Shown: one piece after another, positions 37,483 to 46,995 of the stretch
How the letters are laid out: every line of letters starts with the position of its first letter
Numbering within the stretch: the first letter of the stretch is position 1
Assembly (NCBI GenBank): GCA_037975125.1
Contig: CM075852.1
Coordinates: 18,439,297 to 18,503,296, forward strand
From: Latrodectus hesperus
Lineage: Eukaryota; Arthropoda; Arachnida; Araneae; Theridiidae
Reading direction: 5' to 3'
DNA length: 64,000 nt
The notes under the pieces: model-generated
Told to the model about the DNA's origin: nothing
Database searches by the model: none
The model's input: the letters and a program-made list of their open reading frames with translations, nothing else
Translations under genes and position numbers: made by a program

Positions 37483-38020
37483 CAATAGAACTCCAATTAT
37501 CCGATCTCCGTTTATCCGAATCACTTTCAAAATTTCAGAACAAAAATTAGACTGCAGAAGAGACAGAAAATTAGAAGTAAACTTAAAAGAATAAAAGTTA
37601 AAGAAAAGGAAAGGTAAGAGAAGGGAGAAGATGAGAATGAAAGAGAGATGTTTCACTTGAGGAATTCAGAAATATTCTTTTGAAAATTCCTGGATGTTCA
37701 GAAGTTAGTGCTAAAGATATAGAAGAATGGATTAGGAGTCAGGCACACTGGATTTCATATAGCAAATAACTTATAGAAAGTGTCGAGGAAGATGATGACC
37801 TTAATGTCCAAGTACAACAACAACATGTCCAAGTTGAAGCAAGCAGACACGGGACCATCAGCAAGTGAAGCATTTTCCTGGTTTGAAACTGCTCTGAAGT
37901 GGATGGAGCATCAACACGAGTATGACCGCATGCAAATTTTCCCTGTCAAGGGAATGTACGATTTTGGGCTTGAAAACGTATGAAGGCAGTGAAATAGCTT
38001 ACTCTGACCGAGATGTTCAG
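37483..38020 (+). mobile_element. Pogo/Tigger-like DNA transposon, internally deleted
   Basis: A terminus CAATAGAACTCCAATTATCC starts at 37483, preceded by TA. It is followed within about 200 bases by sequence for the C-terminal end of a Tigger/jerky-type transposase. The DNA-binding and catalytic DDE regions are absent, so an internal deletion joined the 5' end to the 3' coding part. The right terminal repeat was not found, so the right boundary is approximate. Confidence 0.6.
37701..37980 (+). pseudogene. Tigger-like transposase C-terminal remnant
   Basis: Two frames carry the fragment. 37701-37769 reads EVSAKDIEEWIRSQ to a TAA, matching the DVEEW segment that follows the catalytic domain in Tigger/jerky transposases. 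A second frame ends around 37879-37979 with FETALKWMEHQHEYDRMQ, matching the family's helical tail. The acidic and Gln-rich linker between them is disrupted by stops and frame changes. No catalytic residues remain. The match is from memory of the family, so confidence is moderate. Confidence 0.6.
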
Positions 38021-40005
38021 CAAGCAATGACTTTCATTTACAGCATTGTACGGGACTTTGCAATAGGATAATGTACTTCGGAATAGAATATCAGTGGGTC
38101 TATCCTAGCTGTTCTTAAACAACATTAGAATGTTGTATTTTTGCTTTATTGATAGCAAAGTAATGTGGTTCAAAGTCTTAGAAAGCATTAACAAGCTGGG
38201 CACCCAAATGCCTTATGTGTCTGCCTCCACTTTTGAAATATAAACAGCTTAATAACCAAAGTCACCTAATCTTTACATGTGCACAAAAACTTTTTATTCA
38301 ATTCAAGCAAACTTCTTATTTTAGTCTTTTTAAAATGTAAACATTTTTGTCGAAATTATATCGTTATAAATATTTTGTTATCTATTATGAACAAATAAAT
38401 AATACTGTAACAAAAAATATATTAAACTTATTTTTGTAATTTATTTATCGGATACTTTCTCTAAGAATGTAAATAGCATTTTATTTTTATATTGTCCCTT
38501 AAACATTCCTAGAAATTCCTAAAATTTAGTTTCTTCACAATTCTATTCGCTTTTTTAATTTTAAAAGTAAAGTGTTCGAAAGTTCGGTGATAAGTTTAAA
38601 AAAATGTTGGATGCGTCGCAACATTTCGTGAGTCTAGCAACTTATTTGTGAAGAAAATTTTTCATTGGAACAATCTAATTTTCATTGTAAGAATTTCCCC
38701 AACAAGGGATTCTTGCTTTTTAGGTTTTTTATAATTTTACTTTCATTTGCCGGCAATTTCCTCTTGCGATGGACTCATTTTGGTTACTTTTGGGCAAAGA
38801 TTTATACCCACGAGATTAGATTGTGTAGCTATTAGAACCGAGGAAATGGCAACGGCTTTTATTTATCTGTACACGCGAAATTAATCGATATATATATTTC
38901 AGAGATCCATTTTCTTTTTTCTCTTGTTGCTCCCCGGAGGCGGGACAAAAGGCACTTCTCTTGAGAGGAAACTGTTCTTAATTTGCATCGGAAATTTAGA
39001 TTTCTGTTTGTAGAATTCTTTCTCCTTAAATACACCCTCTTCGAATATTACACGTGTTTGCAATTTTTATTTCTTATTCGAACGTTCCAAATTTATTTTG
39101 TACTTATTTACGCATATAATCGAGAATTCGAACATTATTCCTCAATTTATTTTTCGAACTATCCTTTTTATAATAAGGACCAATAAATACAAATGGGTTA
39201 AAGCAGCATATCATGAAATGTATTGATTTGTATGGACGTTCTTGAAAGTCGATAAAACTATTGGCCTTTATTGCTCTGTTATAAAGGAACGCGTGGGCGT
39301 CTTAATTGTTGCTAAGAGATAGTTTGTGCGCCAACTCTTTACTCAGATATAGATTTCTCCTTTTGTGTTTAGTTTTGTTCCCTTTATTTTTCGGCAGAAA
39401 TACATTGCTTTAGTTATCGATTATTGCGTTCTTGTCTTGCATACAACTTATTCAATATTAATAATGTCTTCAAAAGTATAAGAGTTTCAATACTCAATTA
39501 CTTTATAAAAAATTTCATCTTAAATTATGAATAATTCGAATGGGATTGCATAGTTTTTCCAATTTTTAAATAAAATTAATTGAAGCATTTAAATCAGCTT
39601 AAAAAATTAACCAGAAATATATCATTTAATAAGAAATCTTTAATAATCTTTATCTAGCAATTTTTAATTTTAGTTGTAATTAAAAACTTTTAATTGAAGT
39701 GAATAACACATCTACTAATTTTTTTAGCGTTCCTTCATCAAAGATTGAGAAATTTATAGATGACGGATGTTTTGAAATATTTTTTTATATAACTTTTAGT
39801 GTAAAATACTAAGAATTTTTTTAATGAGGAAATTTATAATTACCATTTCTTACATGGTACAAAATATGTCAATAATTCATGGAAGAAAAGAAAATCATCC
39901 CCAATGCTTATTACTCGGAATTACTAACATAATTAGATGCAATGGATTTATTTTAATCCTAAACTTGGAGACCATTTTAGATAGATTACTTAATTAATTA
40001 GCTAT
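38021..40005. other. AT-rich non-coding DNA with one GC-richer patch
   Basis: 38740-38980 is richer in GC (TTGCTCCCCGGAGGCGGGAC near 38926-38945) and may be a small regulatory block. The rest is A/T rich. A plus frame (38983-39186) is Phe/Tyr-rich and not convincing. Confidence 0.4.
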
Positions 40006-40480
40006 TTTCAACTGGACTGACGAGGCGCGGGAAAAAAACGTTTAACTCGTTCAGAATAAATTTACAGGTTTTCGCTTTCCCACCTACGTTAGTGCTGAAG
40101 ATAGTATCTCTTTCAACCATGTGAATCAAAGGGGGGAGATGGCATAAAACGTTCTTTCTATCTTCCAGAAGCGCCATCGGACGAGAGCTATCATTAAAAT
40201 AAGCTCGTAGGAGAACAATGGGCGCAAGTCTTAAATTAGATAATGTACAGCCATTCGGTAACTTGTTTATGAATCTTTTTTAGTTTCCAATCGTGGAACG
40301 ACTTCCGCTCTATCAGAAAGAACTATCAGCGGGGAAGGGTGTGTAAAAAAAATAATAATTTTTTAATTAAGGTCAGGATGCACGAATCAAGTATTATGCT
40401 TTAGGGTGTAAAAGCAAATAAAATTCTACTTCCTTATCTTTTCCATTTATGCGGGGGAGTGAGAGCGGTTGGGAAATAAA
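40006..40480. other. GC-rich block, candidate regulatory element
   Basis: About 470 bases with several GC-rich segments (GACGAGGCGCGGG; AGAAGCGCCATCGGACGAGA; GCGGGGGAGTGAGAGCGGTT) separated by A/T runs. No long frame. Its texture resembles the other blocks I list as candidate non-coding elements. Confidence 0.3.
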
Positions 40481-40828
40481 TGATGCTGACTTAGATTAAA
40501 TGCTATGTATACACTAAAATCGAAACCTTTGAAATATACAGAAGAAATACAAATATTAAAAAGCAAAAGAGAATATCGATAAAGTACATATGAAGTTGAA
40601 ATTTAATAAGGAAAAAATAAATAAATGGATTTAAAAGTACCAACGTGGCACGTACTCACGTTGCACAAAAACTGTCTTTTTCCAAACAACTATAACATTC
40701 TTTCAAACATTTAATTTTTATAATGTAATTTTGGTTACACATTTTCTTAGTTATGAAGTTTGAATTTTTTAATTATGAAATCTTAATTATTGAATGCTAT
40801 TCATTTATTTTTATTTTTACAATCTTTG
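40481..40828. other. AT-rich spacer
   Basis: Nothing recognised. Confidence 0.5.
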
Positions 40829-40883
40829 TTGAAGCGCAACAGAGACCAGAAACTGCATGTTTCTGCTCTCTGTTGCGCTTCAA
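40829..40883. other. 25-bp near-perfect hairpin, 5-base loop
   Basis: Arms 40829-40853 and 40859-40883 are complementary at 24 of 25 positions (one C-C apposition), with loop TGCAT. The arm includes TGAAGCGCAACAGAGA. The stem is GC-balanced in an AT-rich setting, so it is not a low-complexity artefact. Whether it is transcribed is unknown. Its size is within the range of a small pre-miRNA-like fold, although near-perfect pairing with so short a loop is more typical of recent palindrome formation. Confidence 0.9.
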
Positions 40884-40891
40884 ATCATCTC

Positions 40892-40925
40892 GTTTTACTA
40901 CAAATTAATTCATTTGTAGTAAAAC
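40892..40925. other. Second hairpin, 14-bp perfect stem, 6-base loop
   Basis: GTTTTACTACAAAT (40892-40905), loop TAATTC, ATTTGTAGTAAAAC (40912-40925). It begins nine bases after the first hairpin. Confidence 0.9.
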
Positions 40926-41183
40926 CACTTTTGTTGCATAAAGAATCAACTTCAAATAAATTAATCAACATATTTACACAACTTTTTACCATATCAGCTC
41001 ATCGTTTACCTAAATGTAAACAGTTTTAATAGGGCTAAATCAATATAGCGATTCATCAAAATGCAACGTACAAGACATTTTGGGGGTCATTTCGTTTTTA
41101 TCGTTATTGACAACTAATTTGAACAATAATAGTGTCATTATTCAACTCATTGTTACCCCAAACTATGGATTCTGCAGAAACTT
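40926..41183. other. AT-rich spacer
   Basis: Nothing recognised. Confidence 0.5.
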
Positions 41184-41199
41184 CAGGCTTTCAACTGGC

Positions 41200-41879
41200 A
41201 AGGGAAAAGAAATTGTATTTTGTTGGATACCAAGCCGCATGGGTCTTGAAGGAAATGAGAGAGCAGTTTGTTTGTTTGTTTGTTTGTCGCTTAACGGTCA
41301 TTTTTTGCACACGAGGGCTAATTAGACCGGGACTTACGGTTTAAAGTGGATTCCGAACCACTACAAACATCCATGCCCAAGGTGGGATTCGAACCCACGA
41401 ACTGTTGAACCGAAGGCAATGAGAGAGCAGATGCAGCTGAAAAGGCTGCATCAGATCCAACTTTACCATCGGTTCCGCTCTCAGATGTGAGAAAGGTTAT
41501 AAAAAGTTTCATATATGGTCTTTGGCAGGAATCATGGAACTTGCAGGTCATTAACAAATTACATACCATTTTCTCATCCCTCACCTCATTATCAGTTTTA
41601 CCGTTACGAAGTGCAGATGTTAGATTGACTCGCCTTCGTATCGGACACACACGTTTCACACACAGACATTTGTTTTTGAATGAATTAAATCCTTGGTGTG
41701 AAACGTGTGATGAACCTTATACTGTTTATCATATTTTAATATCATGTCCAGATTTTAACCAACAACGTTTACACTTTTTTAAAATTGATTTTATAATTTT
41801 ATTTGATATAATAGGGGATCCACCCCATAAAAACCTATTCGCTTTCTTGAGGGCAATCGGTTTCATACATGATATTTAA
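41200..41879 (+). pseudogene. LINE polyprotein C-terminus (RNase H end and zinc knuckle), interrupted by SINE-A
   Basis: The first part (41200-41266) reads GKEIVFCWIPSRMGLEGNER, the late RNase H segment with its WxPSxxGxxGNE hallmark. The aspartate expected next is encoded only beyond the SINE (41431 on). The second part, open to 41879, includes RLTRLRIGHTRFTHRH and a knuckle CETCDEPYTVYHILISC (C-X2-C-X7-H-X4-C). SINE plus one duplication is 164 bases, and the two coding parts differ in phase by exactly that amount, so before the SINE landed the frame was intact here. No reverse transcriptase or endonuclease is present. Confidence 0.9.
41267..41417 (-). mobile_element. SINE-A, 5'-truncated, nested in the LINE, 13-bp target duplication
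   Basis: AATGAGAGAGCAG lies at 41254-41266 and 41418-41430. The SINE is on the minus strand: B box complement GGGATTCGAACCC near 41385-41397, body to GGTCATTTTTTGCACACGAG, and an (AAAC)n tail read as TTTG repeats next to 41266. It lacks the A box, so it was truncated on insertion and could not be transcribed from its own complete promoter. It is the least diverged SINE-A body in the window and gives the best view of the 3' end and tail. Confidence 0.95.
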
Positions 41880-42139
41880 TCTGTATTTTAGATTTTAAAA
41901 AAATTACACAAATAATTGTTATTTTCCTTTTCTATATTTTATAACTAGATTTTAAAATAATATATACACTTATTTTTGTTTTTTAATATTTTAATGTTGC
42001 TTGGGTTTTTGAAAATAAATAAATAAATAAATAATTAAAATAAAATAAAGTTACATAAAACTTATTCTTGCCGCAGCATGTTCAATTTTGGACCTTGCGG
42101 CATAAAACCCAACCAACCAACCAACCAGGCTTTCAACTG

Positions 42140-43129
42140 TGTGTGTGTTTTTACTTTCCTTCTCTTTTCTAATACCATTCTAAGTTCAGTCTTATTCTGG
42201 GAGGACTGAATTTATATTACCTTCATATTTTACCTGAGCAGTTTAAACAGCATTGGAAATATCACAAATGGGCGTAATATATCAGAAAACTATGGATTTG
42301 GAATTAACTGCCATAACTTATTGTATATCAATATGCATTTTACATCTTTTAATATATTATGAGAATTCAAAACAGTAAAATCATGTACCATGAATGACAT
42401 TTATATTGACGATTTAAGATCATATTTCTTATCCATAAAGAGAAAGTTTAAAGACCCTACAGTGTTTTTTTTATGATAACTTAGTCTATAACAAGCATAG
42501 TATACATATCTTCAAGACGCTTTTAGTATTAAGTTAGTATATTTATTCACGCAACTATTTTAGCATATGTAGATTAAGCAGCATGAGTAATTACTTCAAG
42601 TGCCTATTTACCATTTACTCTGGTTTCTTTGTTTGTATCGAAGAAAACAATATTTAAAATTGTTTTTTTAAAGTTAATTTTTGTCATATTTTAAATTTGA
42701 CTTTTTCATAAAAATTAGTTACATTCCAGTGTTATTTCTTACAACCACTAGATACGTCAAATTAAAAAAAAATATTTAATAATTTAAAAATTGTTAATTT
42801 TTTTACTAGGTGTCGAATTTCTAACTGTAACGATGTTCTTTTTAATTTTTTTTATTCTAATTACATTTTTTTAGTTACGAACATTTTCTAATAGCAAAAT
42901 ATTTTTTCATGTAAAAAACCTCCAGCCTTTATTAAAATCCGTCTGAACAATAAAAACGTAAAATTGTAAAGCAATGAACTTAATATATTTGGATTACACT
43001 AAGTCTGTTTTTTTAATTTCCTGTATTTATTATTGAGCTGTAAATAACTTTTAACTTTTATACTGTAATTTTTTGATGATTTACACTTCCGTCTTTGTTC
43101 AAGCAATTCATGATTTCCAGTGCTATCTC
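42140..43129. other. AT-rich non-coding DNA
   Basis: Nothing recognised between the LINE and the 43-kb repeat cluster. Confidence 0.5.
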
Positions 43130-43195
43130 GGGTTCTGTATTGGCGTAAATTATCATCCTTGGACCTTCAGCCTTAAAACACAGCCAACCACTCCG
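43130..43195 (+). mobile_element. LINE 3'-end relic
   Basis: TTGGCGTAAATTATCATCCT, CTTGGACCTTCAGCC and TTAAAACACAGCCAACCA match the 3' terminus of the 41-kb LINE. TGGCGT (43141-43146) is kept, but its partner is decayed (CAGCCT), so the fold is lost here. Confidence 0.6.
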
Positions 43196-43303
43196 GGCGT
43201 ACCTAGTTGACAGATTTACGGTTAACACCGTGCCCCTAAATTCAATTGTTCGTGGACTTGACTCCCACTACTAACATAGATGATGGTTTTTAATCCATTT
43301 TAA

Positions 43304-43667
43304 TAGCTGTTCTAGGGCGAAGATACGTACCATTGTAGGCTTCATCACTTGACACTATCGTTTCAGGAAACATCTCCATACTATAGGACTCGTTCTAAAC
43401 CCTAATTGTAGGAAATGTCTTAAGGATGATGAGTCGGCACATCACATTTATCAGTGTGATGCTTTAGCCTCCATTCGTTTTAATACTTTAGGAATCATCA
43501 ATACTAAAGAGATACATCTTAGCTTCATAAAGGGTTTTTCTGACTTTAAAAACAAAGTGAGCGATCCAATTTATTGGAATTAAGAGTTCATGGGCTTGTG
43601 TGAGGCACAAAATGCTATCGAGCAGAGGTGCCCAATACCGTGCAAGCCCATTAATAATAAGAAGAAG
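43304..43667 (+). mobile_element. 5'-truncated LINE inside SINE-A, 12-bp target duplication
   Basis: Bounded by AATCCATTTTAA at 43292-43303 and 43668-43679. It carries only the last part of a LINE polyprotein and a short 3' UTR, ending in AATAATAAGAAGAAG. The tail differs from the CCAA tail of the 41-kb LINE and the AAC tail of LINE-M, so it is a third LINE lineage. Confidence 0.85.
43340..43583 (+). pseudogene. LINE C-terminal zinc-knuckle fragment
   Basis: The frame ending at the TAA at 43581-43583 reads HYRFRKHLHTIGLVLNP, then a knuckle CRKCLKDDESAHHIYQC and a tail ending in SDPIYWN. A TGA replaces the glycine codon expected in the conserved TGH just upstream of HYRF, so the copy is non-functional independently of its truncation. 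This region follows RNase H in RNase H-bearing LINEs. Confidence 0.85.
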
Positions 43668-43739
43668 AATCCATTTTAAAAGTCGGTCCCAGTCTAATTG
43701 GCAATCACATCAAAAATTGACAATTAAGCGACATTTGAA

Positions 43740-43815
43740 CCAGTCCACTTACCTCAGATATGAATGTTTGTAGTAGTTCGAATTCCCTGTAGAATTAGCT
43801 CTCGTGTTCAAAAAA
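43740..43815 (+). mobile_element. SINE-A fragment, second copy in tandem
   Basis: CCTCAGATATGAATGTTTG, TAGTAGTTCGAATTCC and AATTAGCTCTCGTGTTCAAA repeat the middle and 3' part of SINE-A directly after the split copy. Confidence 0.6.
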
Positions 43816-43864
43816 TACCCAAAAAATAATAAACCCATAAACCTTCCTTTTTTAATATTTTCCT

Positions 43865-43913
43865 CAGTTATTAATGTTTCTCGTATAGCAAATGGCTTAT
43901 ACGAGAGTAACTG
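43865..43913. other. Imperfect hairpin, 5-base loop
   Basis: TCTCGTATAGC (43879-43889) pairs with GCTTATACGAGA (43895-43906) with one bulged T and loop AAATG. Outer CAGTTA (43865-43870) can pair with TAACTG (43908-43913) across an asymmetric internal loop. Confidence 0.7.
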
Positions 43914-44694
43914 TTTCTACGTATTAGTTTTTGACTGTTAATGTAGCTGAATAAAGTGCTTGAACTTTTATTGTTTACATGATTTTCATCGATCAATATT
44001 TAAGATTTAAGTAGGCGTATCTCATTTTTGTTATTATTAAATGCACGATTCAAGGAACTTGAAAAAAGCTCAGTATTCGTTCAATTCTTTAAAAAAAACA
44101 CTAAATCATGAAATGGATATCATACTTTTTGACAAATAATTTCATTAAAAATTGCATTTTTTAATATTATTTTCTCGTAAATCAATAAATTTAAATCTTT
44201 GACTTTTAAAATTTTAAGTGAAATTAATTTAAATTTCTTTTGACAATTTTAAATTTTTCTAAAGAAAATGACTATTTAATATCCTTCTGATATACCACCG
44301 ACGAAAATTCATTACTTCTGAAACTATGGTAATGATCTTCTACGAGTATAAGCTGTCTTTCATTTGCCTTATTTTAAATTAGCAGATGCACAATTAAATT
44401 ATCAATTGAAAGGTATTTTGCAATAGTGTTATCATTTAAATTAAGATGTAACTTAGTCCCCCCCCCTCGAGTATTGGACAATCTGTTGAAACTCTTCGAT
44501 AATAGAAGAAAAAAAAATAGCTATTAAGACCACTTTTCGAATTGCTATAAAGTTGTCAGACGCTCATACCCAATTGCAGGTTTTCAAATAAAACCAGATG
44601 TCATTACATGACCGTTGCCAAAATATAAAAAAGGAAATATAAAAGCAAGAACAGTGTCATTCATTTGTGTCTATCTGACCGCCTAGGAAATCAT
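43914..44694. other. AT-rich spacer
   Basis: A C-run at about 44458-44467 is the only simple feature. Confidence 0.5.
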
Positions 44695-45000
44695 TGTGTC
44701 CCGCTCTTCATTACGGCTTTAGTTCTTTTAATATAGCCTTTCTTGTTATTTTTTTTGGGGCGATGCTTGGCACACACACACACATCATCAAGTGGAAACG
44801 TTTTCTTCAAGGCGGTCGTTGCAGCTTAAGGAAGCTGCAAATAAATTGCGTCTTTACGTGATGAGATACTGAATTCTCTGTGCGCACACTTGGGCCTGGC
44901 TGACAAATTGGTAGTTGGCCCCAAAGATGTAATCTTTTTCACGAATTCAGTTAAGGTTGAGGGAAAAAGTCTGCGCCAGAGAGGTATTTAAAGTCGTTTC
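44695..45000. other. GC-rich block, candidate regulatory element
   Basis: Includes a CA run (44771-44784), GGAAACGTTTTC and a segment with GTGCGCACACTTGGGCCTGG near 44880-44899. No coding frame. Confidence 0.3.
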
Positions 45001-45450
45001 TTTTATTACCTTATTTATCACTAGCTTATTAATGAATTCCAACTGTCATTTGACTGTATTTATTTCTTAGTCCTGGAATGCAGTTTTGCATATCTTGGTA
45101 GTCTAGCACTAAACTAGATTTGTCAAACTATATGCCGAAAGTTTAGTGTCCTAGATTATTTTTGTGTCATTATGCATAACTTACCTCTAAAGTGTTAGAT
45201 TAACGAAACTAGTATTTTTTAATTATAGTTATTTACAAAGCAGTTTCACTAAATAAAATTTTAAAAAACTTGAAAGTTTTAATTTTAACATTTATTTTGA
45301 TCGTTTTATTTAAATTCAGAAATCAAATTTTAATAAAGAATGTTTAAATCAAGTAAAGCTGAAAATATTTCTATAAATTTTTAAAAATTTCTTTGTTATT
45401 TTATGATCTAATTTTTTAATGTCATCTCTGGATTTAATTTTATTATTTCA
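45001..45450. other. AT-rich spacer
   Basis: Nothing recognised. Confidence 0.5.
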
Positions 45451-45459
45451 TACATGTAA

Positions 45460-45524
45460 ATTAATGATTCATTTGGAACAATAACATTTATGCCAAATGT
45501 TATTATTCCAAATGAAATATTAAT
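45460..45524. other. 22-bp near-perfect hairpin with 5-base loop
   Basis: Arms 45468-45489 (TTCATTTGGAACAATAACAT...) and 45495-45516 are complementary except for one C-A pair, with loop ATGCC. Pairing resumes outside for about six bases (ATTAAT near 45460-45465 with ATTAAT near 45519-45524), and ACATG recurs in inverted order further out (45453-45457 and 45537-45541 region). Confidence 0.85.
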
Positions 45525-45545
45525 AAGTGAATTACGCATGTAAAT

Positions 45546-46345
45546 CTGCACTGTAAATAAGTGTTTTCTAGTTATTATCTTTAAACACATGACTACAAGC
45601 ATAAAAAAATCATAATTAGAGGAAAGAAATTTACATTTAGAAGTGCTAAATTCTTGCTAAATTTTCATTTTAAAATTTTATTTGCACATTTGAACATTGA
45701 AAATTTTAATACCAAGAATATATGAGAAATAAGTTATAATTGTATATCAGCATCATCAATAAAGATATTAAAAATCATTAACATTGTTGAAAACTTAATG
45801 GTGGTTTTAAAACTTTTCTATGCTGCTTCTAGCACAGATGTTGAATAGTATGAGTACTGTATTAGTAGTAAGTAATGCTAATTACAATCTTACCACATGT
45901 TTCATCTCTAATGTTGCAAATGAACTTTTAAATTTTGCTAAGAGTTTCAATTTAATGCCTCTAATGCTTAAATCCTTTAACTGTTTAATAAAGGCAAAAT
46001 AGAAGAACTTGCTTGTTCCCTGAAAATCTAAGTCTGTTGCAAACATTTCTCCAACATCCGTGCTATAAGTGACTGAGTATTTTCTTAGAAAAATTGCTCT
46101 GGAAGTTGTATTTTGATAAGTGGCTCATGAAGCCACAAGATATATTTTGGTCTTATTACTTATTAAAACTTTCAGTCGTTTCATTAATATATATATTTTT
46201 AAAAATGAATGAAACGGCAATCTTCACCAATATTACAACAAATAAGGTAACTCATTAGTATGTAAAAAATAAAACTGATGACTGATTGACAGATTTTGAC
46301 TGCGTCCACCGTTTTAACTGAATCTTGATTCAAAGCTATGTGAAG
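45546..46345. other. AT-rich spacer
   Basis: A 60-codon plus frame (45820-46002) has no recognisable content. Confidence 0.5.
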
Positions 46346-46347
46346 TA

Positions 46348-46555
46348 TCAGGTTGGGAAATAAGTTCGTAGCGTTTTTACCAAAGACTTTTATTTAAATG
46401 AAAAACAATAATTATATCAATAAGTTTATCAATTATATATTCGCCGTTGCTGTTTGCAACATCTTCCCACCTCTCGACCAATTTGTTGATACCGTTCCGC
46501 CAAAAATCGCCTGGTCTGGTGTTAAAGAAATTGTTGTGGCAGTTTTAAAAACCTC
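46348..46555 (-). pseudogene. Inverted second copy of mariner transposase C-terminus
   Basis: Read on the minus strand, this arm encodes GDFWRNGINKLVERWEDVAN and SNGEYIID, the typical mariner C-terminus, followed by the 3' UTR and terminal repeat. It is better preserved than the plus-strand copy in the right arm. Confidence 0.85.
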
Positions 46556-46558
46556 TTG

Positions 46559-46995
46559 ATGCACTGGGAAGTGCTAAAAAAGAATGCGACAGTCAACAAG
46601 GAGCTCTGCATTGCCCAGCTACACCGCATGAATGAGGCTATTCGACTGAAAAGACCTGATCGACATGGTCAAACCATACTCCTTCACGACAACGCCATGC
46701 CCCATGTTGCACAAATAGTCAAAGCCGCACTGAAAGAACTTGAACGGGTTCAGCCACCAACGTATTCTCCAGACCTGGCACCGACCGATTACCATCTTTA
46801 TTGCTCTTTGTCAAACCATATGAAGGGTGTTACCTTCGATAACAAGGAGGTCTTAAAAAACTAGCTCAGCAATCCCTTTGACACCAAACCAGGTGATTTT
46901 TAGCGGAACGGCATCAACAAATTGGTCGAGATTGGAAGAGGTTGTAAACAGCAACGGGACGAATATATAATTGATTAACTTATTGATATAATTAT
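46559..46995 (+). pseudogene. Mariner transposase, C-terminal half, defective
   Basis: The frame from the junction reads HWEVLKKNATVNKELC, then TILLHDNAMPHVAQ with the second catalytic Asp. It continues to YSPDLAPTDYHLY with the third Asp and KGVTFDNKEVLKN, then hits TAG at 46862-46864. Thirty-two residues separate the two Asp where mariner has 34, because two residues are lost just before YSPD. The first Asp and the DNA-binding domain are absent. Beyond the stop the sequence still resembles the family's C-terminus, but a TAG replaces the expected Trp in the GDFW segment and the frame shifts. Confidence 0.9.

Larger units (their letters stand above)
41184..42139 (+). mobile_element. 5'-truncated RNase H-type LINE with 14-bp target duplications and a nested SINE
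   Basis: CAGGCTTTCAACTG occurs at 41184-41197 and 42126-42139 and bounds the insertion. The element (41198-42125) starts inside the RNase H domain, carries the C-terminal coding part to a TAA at 41877-41879, then an A/T-rich 3' UTR with an (AAAT)n run near 42016. It ends in a hairpin (TGCCGC 42069-42074 with GCGGCA 42097-42102) and a CCAA-repeat tail. A SINE-A copy is inserted at 41267. Perfect duplications indicate a relatively young insertion. Related 3' ends lie at 28.0, 34.1 and 43.1 kb. Confidence 0.93.
43197..43735 (+). mobile_element. SINE-A copy split by a LINE insertion
   Basis: The left part (43197-43303) has AATTCAATTGTTCGTGGACT and TTTTTAATCCATTTTAA. The right part (43668-43735) has GTCGGTCCCAGTCTAATTGG and CAATTAAGCGACATTTG. 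Together they follow SINE-A order. The interruption is bounded by AATCCATTTTAA at both junctions. The SINE is well diverged and so older than the LINE insertion. Confidence 0.75.
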
